From Corallococcus coralloides DSM 2259 (lineage in GTDB: Bacteria > Myxococcota > Myxococcia > Myxococcales > Myxococcaceae): a stretch of 64,000 bases of DNA. The stretch covers positions 2,790,001 to 2,854,000 of the forward strand of contig NC_017030.1 in the NCBI RefSeq assembly GCF_000255295.1, written 5' to 3'. Shown here one piece after another: positions 1-7,667 of this stretch. Both the position numbers and the translations under genes were made by a program. The notes under the pieces were generated by a model, which saw only the letters and a list, made by a program, of their open reading frames with translations, searched no databases and had not been told where the DNA came from. The first letter of the stretch is position 1; the number at the start of each line of letters is the position of its first letter.

Positions 1-107
1 TCCGACGCGGTGGTGACCTCGAAGTCGTCCTCCAGGAGCTCCGCCAGGAGCTCGCGGCTGTCCCCGTCGTCCTCCACCAGCAGGACCTTGATTCGCTCGC
101 CATCCAT
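1..107 (-). CDS. Response regulator receiver domain (N-terminal fragment)
   Basis: Only the first 35 codons are inside the window; the gene continues off the left edge. The translation starts MDGERIKVLLVEDDGDSREL, which has the beta-1 strand and the acidic pair (VEDD) of a CheY-like receiver domain. Two ATG codons are possible (first base at 107 or 103, different frames); the one at 107 opens the receiver frame. It is divergent from the hibernation factor gene to the right. Whether an output domain follows cannot be seen. Confidence 0.75.
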   Translation of the reverse strand, partial: MDGERIKVLLVEDDGDSRELLAELLEDDFEVTTAS

Positions 108-266
108 GCGACTAGAGCAACCCGGTGCCACGCGGGATTCGTCCAACGCGTCCCGGGCGCGGTGACGTCCGGCCGGCTGCTTCGGGGGAGGGCAGGCGGG
201 AAGGCTTGCGACAGCCCCTCACGGGCGGGCGGGGGACTGCCCATGTTTGTGCCCGGAGGTGAATCC

Positions 267-629
267 ATGAAGGTGCAGCTGCGGGGAGTGCATCTGGGGC
301 TGACGGACAACCTGAAGCAGTACGTGGACACGCATCTGGTGGCGCATATCGAACGGTTCGCCGAGGACGAGGCGTCGGAGATCGAAATCGCGCTCGTGGA
401 CATCAACGGGCCCAAGGGAGGCGTGGACAAGGAGTGCCGGGTGACGGTGCGCATGCCGGGCCTGGAAGCCGTGCACGTGACGGAGACGTCGGAGACGCTG
501 TTCCAGGCCATCGACGCAACGCGTGACCGCCTGGAGCGGGCCATCAAGCGCGCGGTGGAGCGCCGTCGCCAGGGCACGGGGAACAGCGGCATGCCGTTCG
601 ACCTCAACGCCGACGCGACGAACTACTAG
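267..629 (+). CDS. hpf: Ribosome hibernation promoting factor (short HPF/RaiA type)
   Basis: The 120-residue protein matches the HPF/RaiA/YfiA fold: an MKVQLRGVHLGLTDNLKQYV opening, an acidic middle, and a basic helix at the end (RAIKRAVERRRQ). Family members bind the 30S decoding region in stationary phase and block or dimerise ribosomes. The length corresponds to the short form without the dimerisation extension. I chose the ATG at 267 because a GGAGGTG ribosome binding site lies at 255-261, five bases upstream. The frame extends upstream to 162, but that sequence is low-complexity and has no binding site. In this lineage a role in starvation survival is an inference from the family. Confidence 0.88.
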   Translation: MKVQLRGVHLGLTDNLKQYVDTHLVAHIERFAEDEASEIEIALVDINGPKGGVDKECRVTVRMPGLEAVHVTETSETLFQAIDATRDRLERAIKRAVERRRQGTGNSGMPFDLNADATNY

Positions 630-662
630 CAGCAGCCGACCGGTCGTATCGGGCGTGACAGA

Positions 663-720
663 CCGAAGGGCCCGGGAATTCCGGATGCCAGCCAGGCATC
701 CGGCCCCCGGGTTCCTTCGG
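663..720. terminator. Long imperfect hairpin after hpf
   Basis: Outer arms CCGAAGG (663-669) and CCTTCGG (714-720), inner arms CCGGATGCC (681-689) and GGCATCCGG (695-703), and a CCCGGG on each side (671-676, 706-711) make a nested inverted repeat with a five-base loop. No T-run follows, so it may be a terminator of the myxobacterial GC-rich kind, an mRNA 3'-end stabiliser, or a dispersed palindromic repeat. Confidence 0.55.
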
Positions 721-791
721 GCCAGTTCCTTGCTGGGGTCGAACGGTGGACGCTATAAGCGGACCCCTCACCCCTGGGCTAAAGGACGGCG

Positions 792-2855
792 ATGGTCCGC
801 CTCAAGTTCCTGCTGTTCGCACTCCTGGTCCTCGGACTGGGCCTGGCTCACCTTCCGACGCTGTCGGCGCCTCTGGGTGCGCGCGCGGTGGAAGGTGCGG
901 CACTCCAGGCCGCGTCGGGCACCGGCGAGGTCGCGCGTCGCGTGGATGCACGCCGCGCGGAAGTGCAATCCCTGGCGCTGAAGCTCGCCGGCAGCCCCCA
1001 GGTGGCCGCCGCCGTGCGCGCGCTGACGCCCGCGCCCGCGCCGAAGTCTCCGCGCGACCGCTACGGCTCGTCGTCGAAGGACGCGGAGGAGCCGGCCGGC
1101 ATGCTGCCGCTCACCGCGGAGCGCTTCGGTGGCTTGCGCACCGCCGCGGAAGCCGGTCTGCCCCAGGAGCTCCAGGGCGCGGTGGTGGCGGTGGTGGCAG
1201 GCGACGCGGTCTTCCATGCCCGCGCGGGCGCCGAGCCTTCCTCGGACACCGCGGCGCTGGACGTCGCGGCGCTCGCCAAGGCGGGCACGTCCGTGGTGGA
1301 CGCCTTCGGGGCGCCGCACGTGTTCGCGTCCGTGCCGCTCGCGTGGAGCGGTGAGGGGACTCCTGCTCCGGCGGTGACGCTGGTGGTGGGCGCGCCCCTG
1401 GCCGCGGAGGCCGCGCTGCAGGGCGCGCTGGATGCGTCCGGCGCGGCCGCGGTGGGGCTGGTGCAGGGCGACAAGGTGGTGGGCGGCGTCGGCGAGAAGA
1501 AGGAGAAGCTGGAGGGCTCGCTGCCCCGGCTGACGGCGGGCTCGAAGGACACGGTGCTGGACCTGGGTTCGCTCCAGGCGCTGGGTCCGGTGCAGCTGCC
1601 CGCCTTCACGCGCGGCGACGCGATGGGCGGCCAGGCGCCGCTGCTCGTGGGCTCGCGCCAGGCGCTGGCGGGCACGCCGTATGAAGTCGTGGTCCTCGCG
1701 GGCACGGCGGCGACGCTGGCTCCGCTGGCCGCGTACCAGCACACCGCGCTGCTCGCGCTCGCGGGCCTGCTCGTGCTGAGCCTGGTGTGGACGGCGCTGA
1801 TGGGCGGGGGCAAGAAGGCCTCCGAAGAGGAGACCGTGTCGGGCGGTTCGGACACGCTGGGCTGGGGCGCGGCGATGGCCGCTCAGCAGTCCGCTCCCGC
1901 CGCGCAGCCCGTGGCCAACACGTCGCCGCCGGCTCCGGCCGCAGTGGCGCCCGTGGCCGCGGATCCGTTCGGGTCGGCTGCTCCCGCGGAGCCCTTGTCC
2001 AACCCGTTCGCCTCGGCCGCTCCCGCGGAGCCCTTGTCCAACCCGTTCGCCTCGGCCGCTCCGCCGGCCGCGGATCCGTTCGCGGGCGCGGACGCGTTCC
2101 CCTTCCCGGGCACTCCGGCTCCGGCCGCGGATCCGTTCGCGATGCCTCCTCCCCAGGCCGCGCCGCTGGCGGATCCGTTCGCGATGCCTCCTCCCCAGGC
2201 CGCGCCGCTGGCGGATCCGTTCGCCGGGGTGGAGTCGTTCCCGTTCCCGTCTCCGCCCGCGGCCTATCCGCCGCCGGCCGCGGAGCCGTTCGCGCCGCCT
2301 CCGGCGTACGCGCAGGGGGGCGCGGTGCCCTTCGAGCACCCGGCTCCGTCGGCCGAGCCCATTGCCCCGGCGGCGCCGCGTCACGCCGCGTTCGCCTTCG
2401 AGGATCAGCCCACGGCGGCGTACTCGCTCCAGCAGGCGGCCAATCCGTTCGCGCTGGCGGCGGCGCAGTCCTCCGAGCCGGAGTCCCCGGAGACGACGCG
2501 CGTGGCGGCGATTCCGCGCGAGCTGCTCCAGGCCAGCACCCGGCCCACGTCGGAGGCCATCCCGATGCCGGCTCCGCGCTCCAACGCGGTGCCGCTGCCC
2601 ATGCCGGGCGCCAACGGCGCGGCGGCGGCGGCGCTGTCGGAGGAGCAGCACTTCCAGGACGTCTTCCGCGAGTTCGTCACCACGCGCGAGCGCTGCGGTG
2701 AGCAGGCGGACGGCCTGACGTACGACAAGTTCGTGCAGAAGCTGCGCAAGAACAAGGAGCAGCTCGTCACGAAGTACGCGTGCAAGACGGTGCGCTTCCA
2801 GGTCTACGTGAAGGAGGGCAAGGCCGCCCTCAAGGCGACGCCCGTCAAGGACTGA
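792..2855 (+). CDS. MXAN_5187-like membrane protein with DPF/NPF repeat linker
   Basis: A 687-residue protein of unknown biochemical role. It has an N-terminal membrane segment (about residues 5-24), a likely extracytoplasmic sensor-like region to about 315, a second membrane helix (about 317-337), then a long Pro/Ala-rich linker. The linker carries nine D/N/E-P-F motifs (ADPF, SNPF, AEPF, ANPF). The C-terminal ~70 residues (about 615-687) are charged and well ordered (HFQDVFREFV, then YDKFVQKLRKNK) and recall, from memory, the conserved C-terminal domain of M. xanthus MXAN_5187. The start has AAAGGACGG at 781-789. Two perfect tandem duplications lie in the linker. The layout suggests a membrane-anchored scaffold, but that is inference. 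Confidence 0.8.
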   Translation: MVRLKFLLFALLVLGLGLAHLPTLSAPLGARAVEGAALQAASGTGEVARRVDARRAEVQSLALKLAGSPQVAAAVRALTPAPAPKSPRDRYGSSSKDAEEPAGMLPLTAERFGGLRTAAEAGLPQELQGAVVAVVAGDAVFHARAGAEPSSDTAALDVAALAKAGTSVVDAFGAPHVFASVPLAWSGEGTPAPAVTLVVGAPLAAEAALQGALDASGAAAVGLVQGDKVVGGVGEKKEKLEGSLPRLTAGSKDTVLDLGSLQALGPVQLPAFTRGDAMGGQAPLLVGSRQALAGTPYEVVVLAGTAATLAPLAAYQHTALLALAGLLVLSLVWTALMGGGKKASEEETVSGGSDTLGWGAAMAAQQSAPAAQPVANTSPPAPAAVAPVAADPFGSAAPAEPLSNPFASAAPAEPLSNPFASAAPPAADPFAGADAFPFPGTPAPAADPFAMPPPQAAPLADPFAMPPPQAAPLADPFAGVESFPFPSPPAAYPPPAAEPFAPPPAYAQGGAVPFEHPAPSAEPIAPAAPRHAAFAFEDQPTAAYSLQQAANPFALAAAQSSEPESPETTRVAAIPRELLQASTRPTSEAIPMPAPRSNAVPLPMPGANGAAAAALSEEQHFQDVFREFVTTRERCGEQADGLTYDKFVQKLRKNKEQLVTKYACKTVRFQVYVKEGKAALKATPVKD
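1980..2057. repeat. 39-bp perfect tandem duplication in DPF/NPF linker
   Basis: Two perfect head-to-tail copies (1980-2018 and 2019-2057), each encoding A-P-A-E-P-L-S-N-P-F-A-S-A. The unit is a multiple of three, so the frame is kept. Perfect identity suggests recent slippage or unequal exchange. Confidence 0.9.
2130..2213. repeat. 42-bp perfect tandem duplication in DPF/NPF linker
   Basis: Copies at 2130-2171 and 2172-2213 each encode D-P-F-A-M-P-P-P-Q-A-A-P-L-A. A third, diverged DPF unit follows. Like the 39-bp repeat just upstream it adds whole motif copies without breaking the frame. Confidence 0.9.
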
Positions 2856-2882
2856 CGGCCGCGAAGCCACCGTGTGGTGCCC

Positions 2883-2920
2883 GAAGGCCCGGGACCTCTT
2901 CCACGAGGTGCCGGGCCTTC
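2883..2920. terminator. Bidirectional terminator between convergent genes
   Basis: The arms 2883-2898 and 2905-2920 form a 16-bp stem with one mismatch and a six-base loop, followed by TT on the plus strand. It sits exactly between the plus-strand MXAN_5187-like gene and the minus-strand kinase gene, so it can serve both. Confidence 0.75.
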
Positions 2921-2940
2921 TTGCGTGAGGCCTTCGTCCG

Positions 2941-4590
2941 TCAGCTGGCGCGGGGGAGCACGACGCTGAAGCGGGCGCCCTGGCCCGGCTCTCCGCCGAC
3001 CTCCAGGCGGCCGCCGTGCTCCTGGAGGATGCGCGCGGCGATGGCGAGCCCCAGGCCGGTGCCGCCGTCCTTGGTGGTGAAGTAGGGCTCGAAGATGCGG
3101 GCGCGGTGCTCCAGGGGGATGCCGGGGCCTTCGTCCTCCACCTCCACGATGGCGTCCGCGTCGGTGCCCTTCACGCGCACGCGCAGAGAGCCGCCCTTGC
3201 CCGTCATGGCTTCTTCCGCGTTCTTCACCAGGTTGACGAGCACCTGGGTGAGCTGGTCGCGGTCCGCGCGGGCCACCACGCCCGTCTGGAGCGCGGGGAC
3301 CAGCTGGATGCCTTCGGGGGGCGCGGCGTAGAGCGACAGGACACTCTGGGTCAGCTCGCTCAGGTCCACCGGGGCGAGCTGGGGCTTGGGCAGGCGGGCG
3401 AAGCGGCTGAACTCGTCCACGATGCGCCGCAGCCGCTCCACCTCCTCCAGCACCACGCCCGCGCTCTCCTTGAAGAGGGTGGGGAAGCTGGGGTGGCGCG
3501 CCTCGTGCGCGGCCATCAGCGTCTCCAGCGACATGCGGATGGGGGTGAGGGGGTTCTTGATTTCGTGCGCCAGCCGCCGGGCGACCTCCTGCCACGCGGC
3601 GATGCGCTCGGTGGCCATCAGCCGCTCGGTGGTGTTCTTCAGCTCGGACGTCATGTGGTTGAACGTCCGGACGAGCTCGCCCACCTCGCCGGTGGCGCGG
3701 GCCGTCACCTGGACGTCCAGCGCGCCTTCCGCGACGCGGCGGGCTCCCGAGGTGAGGGCCTCCACGGGGCGCGTCATCCAGCGGGACACCAGGAGGCCCA
3801 GGAGCGCCGCGAAGCCCAGGCCCAGGCCCGCGAGGAGGAGGAACGCGCGCATGACGCCCTCTTCGGCTTCGCGCGCGGCGGCGCGGCTGAAGGTGAGGCG
3901 CACGGAGGCCACGTTGCCCAGGGGCAGCTCCTGCTCCACGGTGGGCGGAGCGGCGCTGCCCGCGTGCGCGACCTGGGTGCCGCCGGACAGGAGCGTCACG
4001 TCGGATTGGGTGAGGCGGGCCAGGTGCTGGGCCAGGCCGTCGTCCAGCACCACGCCGCCCACGGCCCACAGGCGCACGTCGCCGTAGTCCACGGGGCGCG
4101 CGGTGACGAGCGCGGGGACCTGGCGCAGGCCCGCGTCGCCCCGGACGTCCACGCGCACGGGCACGGGCCTGGGGGACTTCTCCTTGGTCACGGCGAAGAG
4201 GGCGGGGTCCGGGTCACCGCGCCGGGCGGGCAGGTGGCCCGAGGACAGCACGGTGCCGTTGCGGTCGAAGAGCGCGAGCACGGTGAGGCCGCGGCTCTTC
4301 ATCAGGCCCTCGGCGGTGTTGGCCTGGATGACGCGCAAGGGGGCGGTGCGCGCGTCGCGCACGAGGTCCTCCATCGCGGGGCTCTCCACCAGCTCCTCGA
4401 CGGCGCGGCGCGAGTTGGCGGCGGAGCGCTCCAGGGACTCCTGCGCGGAGGCGGTGGCGGCCGTCATGCGCGCGTCGAGCTCGCGCGACAGCGTGTCGCG
4501 CAGGCGCGTCAGCGTCAGGGGAACGACGACCGCCAGTGGCACCAGCGCGAGCAGGGCGAAGGCGAGCGCGAGCCGGGTCCTCAGCCGCAT
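2941..4590 (-). CDS. NtrY-like membrane sensor histidine kinase
   Basis: A 549-residue kinase. TM1 is at about residues 8-28, a periplasmic sensor region runs to about 245, TM2 is at about 249-271, followed by a HAMP domain to about 320. The HisKA domain carries the phospho-acceptor histidine in RRLAHEIKNPLTP (H342). The ATPase domain shows an N box (NLVKNAEEAM), G1 (DEGPGIP) and G2 (GGTGLGLAI). The architecture is NtrY/PleC-like. No response regulator lies next to it on this strand, so its partner is elsewhere. It is the last gene of the leftward series that starts with the TPR gene. Confidence 0.9.
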   Translation of the reverse strand: MRLRTRLALAFALLALVPLAVVVPLTLTRLRDTLSRELDARMTAATASAQESLERSAANSRRAVEELVESPAMEDLVRDARTAPLRVIQANTAEGLMKSRGLTVLALFDRNGTVLSSGHLPARRGDPDPALFAVTKEKSPRPVPVRVDVRGDAGLRQVPALVTARPVDYGDVRLWAVGGVVLDDGLAQHLARLTQSDVTLLSGGTQVAHAGSAAPPTVEQELPLGNVASVRLTFSRAAAREAEEGVMRAFLLLAGLGLGFAALLGLLVSRWMTRPVEALTSGARRVAEGALDVQVTARATGEVGELVRTFNHMTSELKNTTERLMATERIAAWQEVARRLAHEIKNPLTPIRMSLETLMAAHEARHPSFPTLFKESAGVVLEEVERLRRIVDEFSRFARLPKPQLAPVDLSELTQSVLSLYAAPPEGIQLVPALQTGVVARADRDQLTQVLVNLVKNAEEAMTGKGGSLRVRVKGTDADAIVEVEDEGPGIPLEHRARIFEPYFTTKDGGTGLGLAIAARILQEHGGRLEVGGEPGQGARFSVVLPRAS

Positions 4591-4747
4591 GCGGGCCGGT
4601 CCTTGCTGGGGGCCACCGCGTGGATGGGGCTCATGGTCGGCCTCCGCTGCCAGCGGCCACTGAAGGCGCCACCGGGCTCGTCGTGCCCCGGCAGGTCCGG
4701 GGCTTCCCGCATCAAACGCGCTGTGTGTCGCGTTTCATCGACAGGGC

Positions 4748-6160
4748 TCACGGCCGGCCTCCGCCGCCAGAGGCCTCGACGGGGGCGAGCCAGGCGCCTT
4801 CGAGCACGGGCAGGCCCTGGGCATCCAGCACCAACCCCGTCACCTCCGGCGCCGCGCGCAGCGCGAGCCCCTGGGCGTACAGCGGGATGAGCGGCACGGA
4901 GGGCGCGAGCGCCAGGGCCCGTTCACGGCTTCGCGCATCCCGGGCTCCGGCGTCCGTCAGGGCCCCGATGGGCGGCAGCTCCACGCCGAGCAGGTCGCGG
5001 CGTCCGCCGGCTTCCAGCACCACCGCCAGCGCGGGACCGGGAATGGGCGGGAGCAGGAACGCGCTGAGCATCAGCTCGAAGTCGCCCTTCGCCTGACGGC
5101 TTCGCAGCGCGGCGCGCGACTGGGGCTCCAGCGCGACGGTGTAGCCCTGGTCGTGCAGCTTCACCTGGATGCGCTCGGCCACGGCGCGTTGATCCGTCAG
5201 CGCGGCGTCATAGACGAGCGTCACCTTGCGGGTCGCGCCCGCTGGAGGTGCATGGGGCCGGGGCTTGGGCCCCTGGGGCATCAACGCGGGCGGCAGCAGG
5301 TTCGCCATGGGCACCGCGGGGCCCTTCACGAACAGCCGGGTGAGGTCCTCGCGGTCGATGGCGCTCTCCACCGCCTGGCGGAAGTCCGCGGGCACCTTCC
5401 GGGGCGAGTACGCCAGATAGGTCGCGTACAGCGCGGCGCCCGTGAAGGCGTTGTCGTCGGGCGGCGTGCCCAGCGCCACCTGCACCTGCCGCGCGGACCA
5501 CAGCCGCGCGAGGCCTCGTTCATCCGTGGCGGTGAGCGCCAGCCGGTCCAGGTACGGCCGGCCTTCGGGCCACGAGGCCTGCGCCTCCAGCACGCCCCGG
5601 CCCGCGGCGCTGAAGGGTCCCGACGCGGGCGACGGCGGCGTCGCGAGGGCAGGGTGGCACAGCGAGCGCTCCAGGTCGGGCCACGGAAACGCCAGCGCCA
5701 GGTCCAGCGTGGCGCCCGTGGACGTCACCTGACGGCCATCGCCGCGCAGGGGGTACAGGAGCGCGCGGTACGGAGACGGCGACTCCGTGGACGACAGCCG
5801 CGTCCACGCACGGGCCACGGCGGTCGCGCTGGCCGCGGAGGGCATCGCCACGCGCAGGGCCTGCGGCACGGGGCGCGTCATCTCTCGCGCCAGCGTCGGG
5901 TGCACCTGTCCGCCGGCATCCACGCGGCACACGGGCCGGGTCAGCAGGCCCAGCAGCGCGGCCTCCATCGGCGTGTCCGCGAGCGCGGGCTCACCGATTT
6001 CAGGCGGCCCCGCGTGCGCCACCCGCAGCTCTCCGCCGTAGCGCGGACGGCTGGCCGCGAGTGCCGGAGTCGACGCCAGCAGCAGGAGTCCCGCGAGGGC
6101 GGTGCGAATCCTCGCGGTGCCCTCTTGTCGATGCAGCGGCGCTGCTGCTCCGCGGTGCAC
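4748..6160 (-). CDS. Orphan family-5 solute-binding-like lipid/peptide-type protein, secreted
   Basis: The mature part begins SRPRYGGELRVAH, the typical opening of ABC-type oligopeptide-binding proteins (SBP family 5), and ends with the family's LIPLYAQGLALRA-like segment. A signal peptide (AGLLLLASTPALA) precedes it. The start is uncertain: there is no in-frame ATG near the signal peptide, so I give the GTG at 6160, with GTG at 6196 and 6229 as alternatives and no strong ribosome binding site for any. The sequence is shorter (about 470 residues) and more diverged than typical OppA, and no permease or ATPase genes are nearby. It may act as a sensor partner for the downstream kinase rather than in transport; that is inference from position. 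Confidence 0.7.
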   Translation of the reverse strand: MHRGAAAPLHRQEGTARIRTALAGLLLLASTPALAASRPRYGGELRVAHAGPPEIGEPALADTPMEAALLGLLTRPVCRVDAGGQVHPTLAREMTRPVPQALRVAMPSAASATAVARAWTRLSSTESPSPYRALLYPLRGDGRQVTSTGATLDLALAFPWPDLERSLCHPALATPPSPASGPFSAAGRGVLEAQASWPEGRPYLDRLALTATDERGLARLWSARQVQVALGTPPDDNAFTGAALYATYLAYSPRKVPADFRQAVESAIDREDLTRLFVKGPAVPMANLLPPALMPQGPKPRPHAPPAGATRKVTLVYDAALTDQRAVAERIQVKLHDQGYTVALEPQSRAALRSRQAKGDFELMLSAFLLPPIPGPALAVVLEAGGRRDLLGVELPPIGALTDAGARDARSRERALALAPSVPLIPLYAQGLALRAAPEVTGLVLDAQGLPVLEGAWLAPVEASGGGGRP

Positions 6161-6343
6161 CTGCTGGCGAGGAACGGAATGGCTCGTCTGCCTCACCAGG
6201 ACTTCATGGCGCTTGTGATCCTTCAGCACGGTGCACCCTGGCGCAGGAGGAACAATTCGCCCGTGTCGCGGATCCCGGCGTCGTCCGCGGGGACTCGTAT
6301 CGACTGCGTCGTCATCACGGTGCACCCTGGCGCAGGAGGAACA
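6152..6343. repeat. Repeated 3' end of the FG-GAP gene (three copies)
   Basis: A 28-bp stretch that encodes the last residues of the FG-GAP protein (LFLLRQGAP) lies at 6316-6343. It is repeated perfectly at 6227-6254, and a degenerate copy is at 6152-6175. The second copy sits at the end of a 30-codon frame that overlaps the FG-GAP stop codon and itself ends in GELFLLRQGAPC. The repeats fill the space between the FG-GAP gene and the solute-binding gene. Confidence 0.8.
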
Positions 6344-7667
6344 GCTCGCTCGTGCCGTCCGGCTTCCACGAACCCACGACGACTTCGCGGCGCTTGTCGC
6401 CATCCAGGTCCGCTGTCACCACGTACAGCGCCCGGCCCGGCGGGAGCGCTCCCTGCCACAGGGGCTCGTGCGCCATCGGCGCGTCGGAGTTCAACGACAG
6501 CACCCGCAGCACGTCCGGCGACGGCTGGAGCTGCGGTGACGTAGTGAGCAGCTCCGGCATTCCGTCCCCATCCAGGTCCCCCAGCGCGCTGCCCGCTCCC
6601 AGCCCGGACACCTTCAGCGGCGCGGACGCGGGACGCGCGTAGAGCGACGCCGTGCTGTCCGCGTGCACGAACAGCATCCGCGGCGCCGCGAAGCTCGCCG
6701 TGCCGAAGGGCGCGGGCACCGTGAGGCTTCGTCCGTCCGCCAGCCGGACCTCGGGCGCGAACACCGTCTGGCCCGGCACGAACGCCCCGCGCTCCGCCGT
6801 CCCCAGCGGCGCGGCGTCCAGCGTCCCCGTCGGACGCAGCGTCCCCTTCGCCTTGTCCAGCACCAGCACCTCGCCGCGCGCATACCGCGTGCTCCAGGCC
6901 GCCAGCCGCGGAGGCCCCGTCAGCACCGCCAGCGCTCCGAACGGCTCGCGCGTCGTCGCCGAGGCCGCGGCCCCTTCCAGCTCCCGCCGCGCGAGCACCC
7001 GCCCGTCCGCGCCGAACACCACCACCTCGTGCTCGGTGAGCGCGGCCACTTCATCGCGGCCATCGCCATCCAGGTCCCCCGCCGCCAGAGCCCCCAGCGG
7101 CGTCTCCAGCCTCGCGAACACCGCGCCCAGCAGGCGCACCGGCCGCCGCTCCCGCGGACCCGGACCCGTCACTCCCGAGGACGGCGTCCCCACCGCCGCC
7201 AGCGTCAGCACCGCGGCATCGGCCTCGACACCTTCGGCCACGGCGGCGGCGGGCTTCGGCGGACGCGTGGGCGTGCGGCCGGACCAGAAGTTCACCCACG
7301 TGCCCAGCACGTCCCCCCGCGCCACCAGCTCGCCGCCCTCCACGTCCAGCGTGAGCCGCGCCAGCGAGCGGGCTCCCTGTTCGCGGGCGGCGGCCTCGGC
7401 GCGCTCGGGCGGGACGTCCAGCACCACCGGCCCCAGGTTCATCGCGGAGAGCCGCGCGGCGAGCAGTGTCCCGAACGCCCGGCGCAGCTCGGGAGAGCTT
7501 CCGGACAGGGAGAGGGCCACGGGCGCCTCCGCGGGGGCACCGCGGATGGCGTCGGCCACGGCCAGGGCCAGCCGGGCGGAGGCAGGGGGCGCGCTTTCGT
7601 CCGACTCCGCGAAGGCGGGCAGGGCGAACGCGAGCGCGAGGACCAGCGGAAGGAGCGAGCGACTCAC
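6315..7667 (-). CDS. Secreted FG-GAP/VCBS repeat protein
   Basis: A 450-residue protein with a signal peptide (about residues 1-20, ending ALPAFA). It has three Ca-binding-like FG-GAP loops: DLDGDGRDEVAAL near the middle, DLDGDGMPELL, and DLDGDKRREVVVGS near the end. Such repeats build beta-propellers in exported proteins. Residues 25-165 form a separate alpha/beta-looking region resembling CsgG/TolB-type N-terminal modules, but I would not assign it. The start is GTG (7665-7667), which overlaps the stop of the PBP gene as GTGA, so translation is probably coupled. A role near the cell wall is inferred from this coupling only. Confidence 0.8.
   Translation of the reverse strand: MSRSLLPLVLALAFALPAFAESDESAPPASARLALAVADAIRGAPAEAPVALSLSGSSPELRRAFGTLLAARLSAMNLGPVVLDVPPERAEAAAREQGARSLARLTLDVEGGELVARGDVLGTWVNFWSGRTPTRPPKPAAAVAEGVEADAAVLTLAAVGTPSSGVTGPGPRERRPVRLLGAVFARLETPLGALAAGDLDGDGRDEVAALTEHEVVVFGADGRVLARRELEGAAASATTREPFGALAVLTGPPRLAAWSTRYARGEVLVLDKAKGTLRPTGTLDAAPLGTAERGAFVPGQTVFAPEVRLADGRSLTVPAPFGTASFAAPRMLFVHADSTASLYARPASAPLKVSGLGAGSALGDLDGDGMPELLTTSPQLQPSPDVLRVLSLNSDAPMAHEPLWQGALPPGRALYVVTADLDGDKRREVVVGSWKPDGTSELFLLRQGAP

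Noticed and set aside
768..2870. 700-codon minus-strand frame opposite the MXAN_5187-like gene
   Set aside because: Arg-rich repetitive composition typical of antisense frames; the plus-strand protein has membrane segments, a ribosome binding site and a conserved C-terminus.
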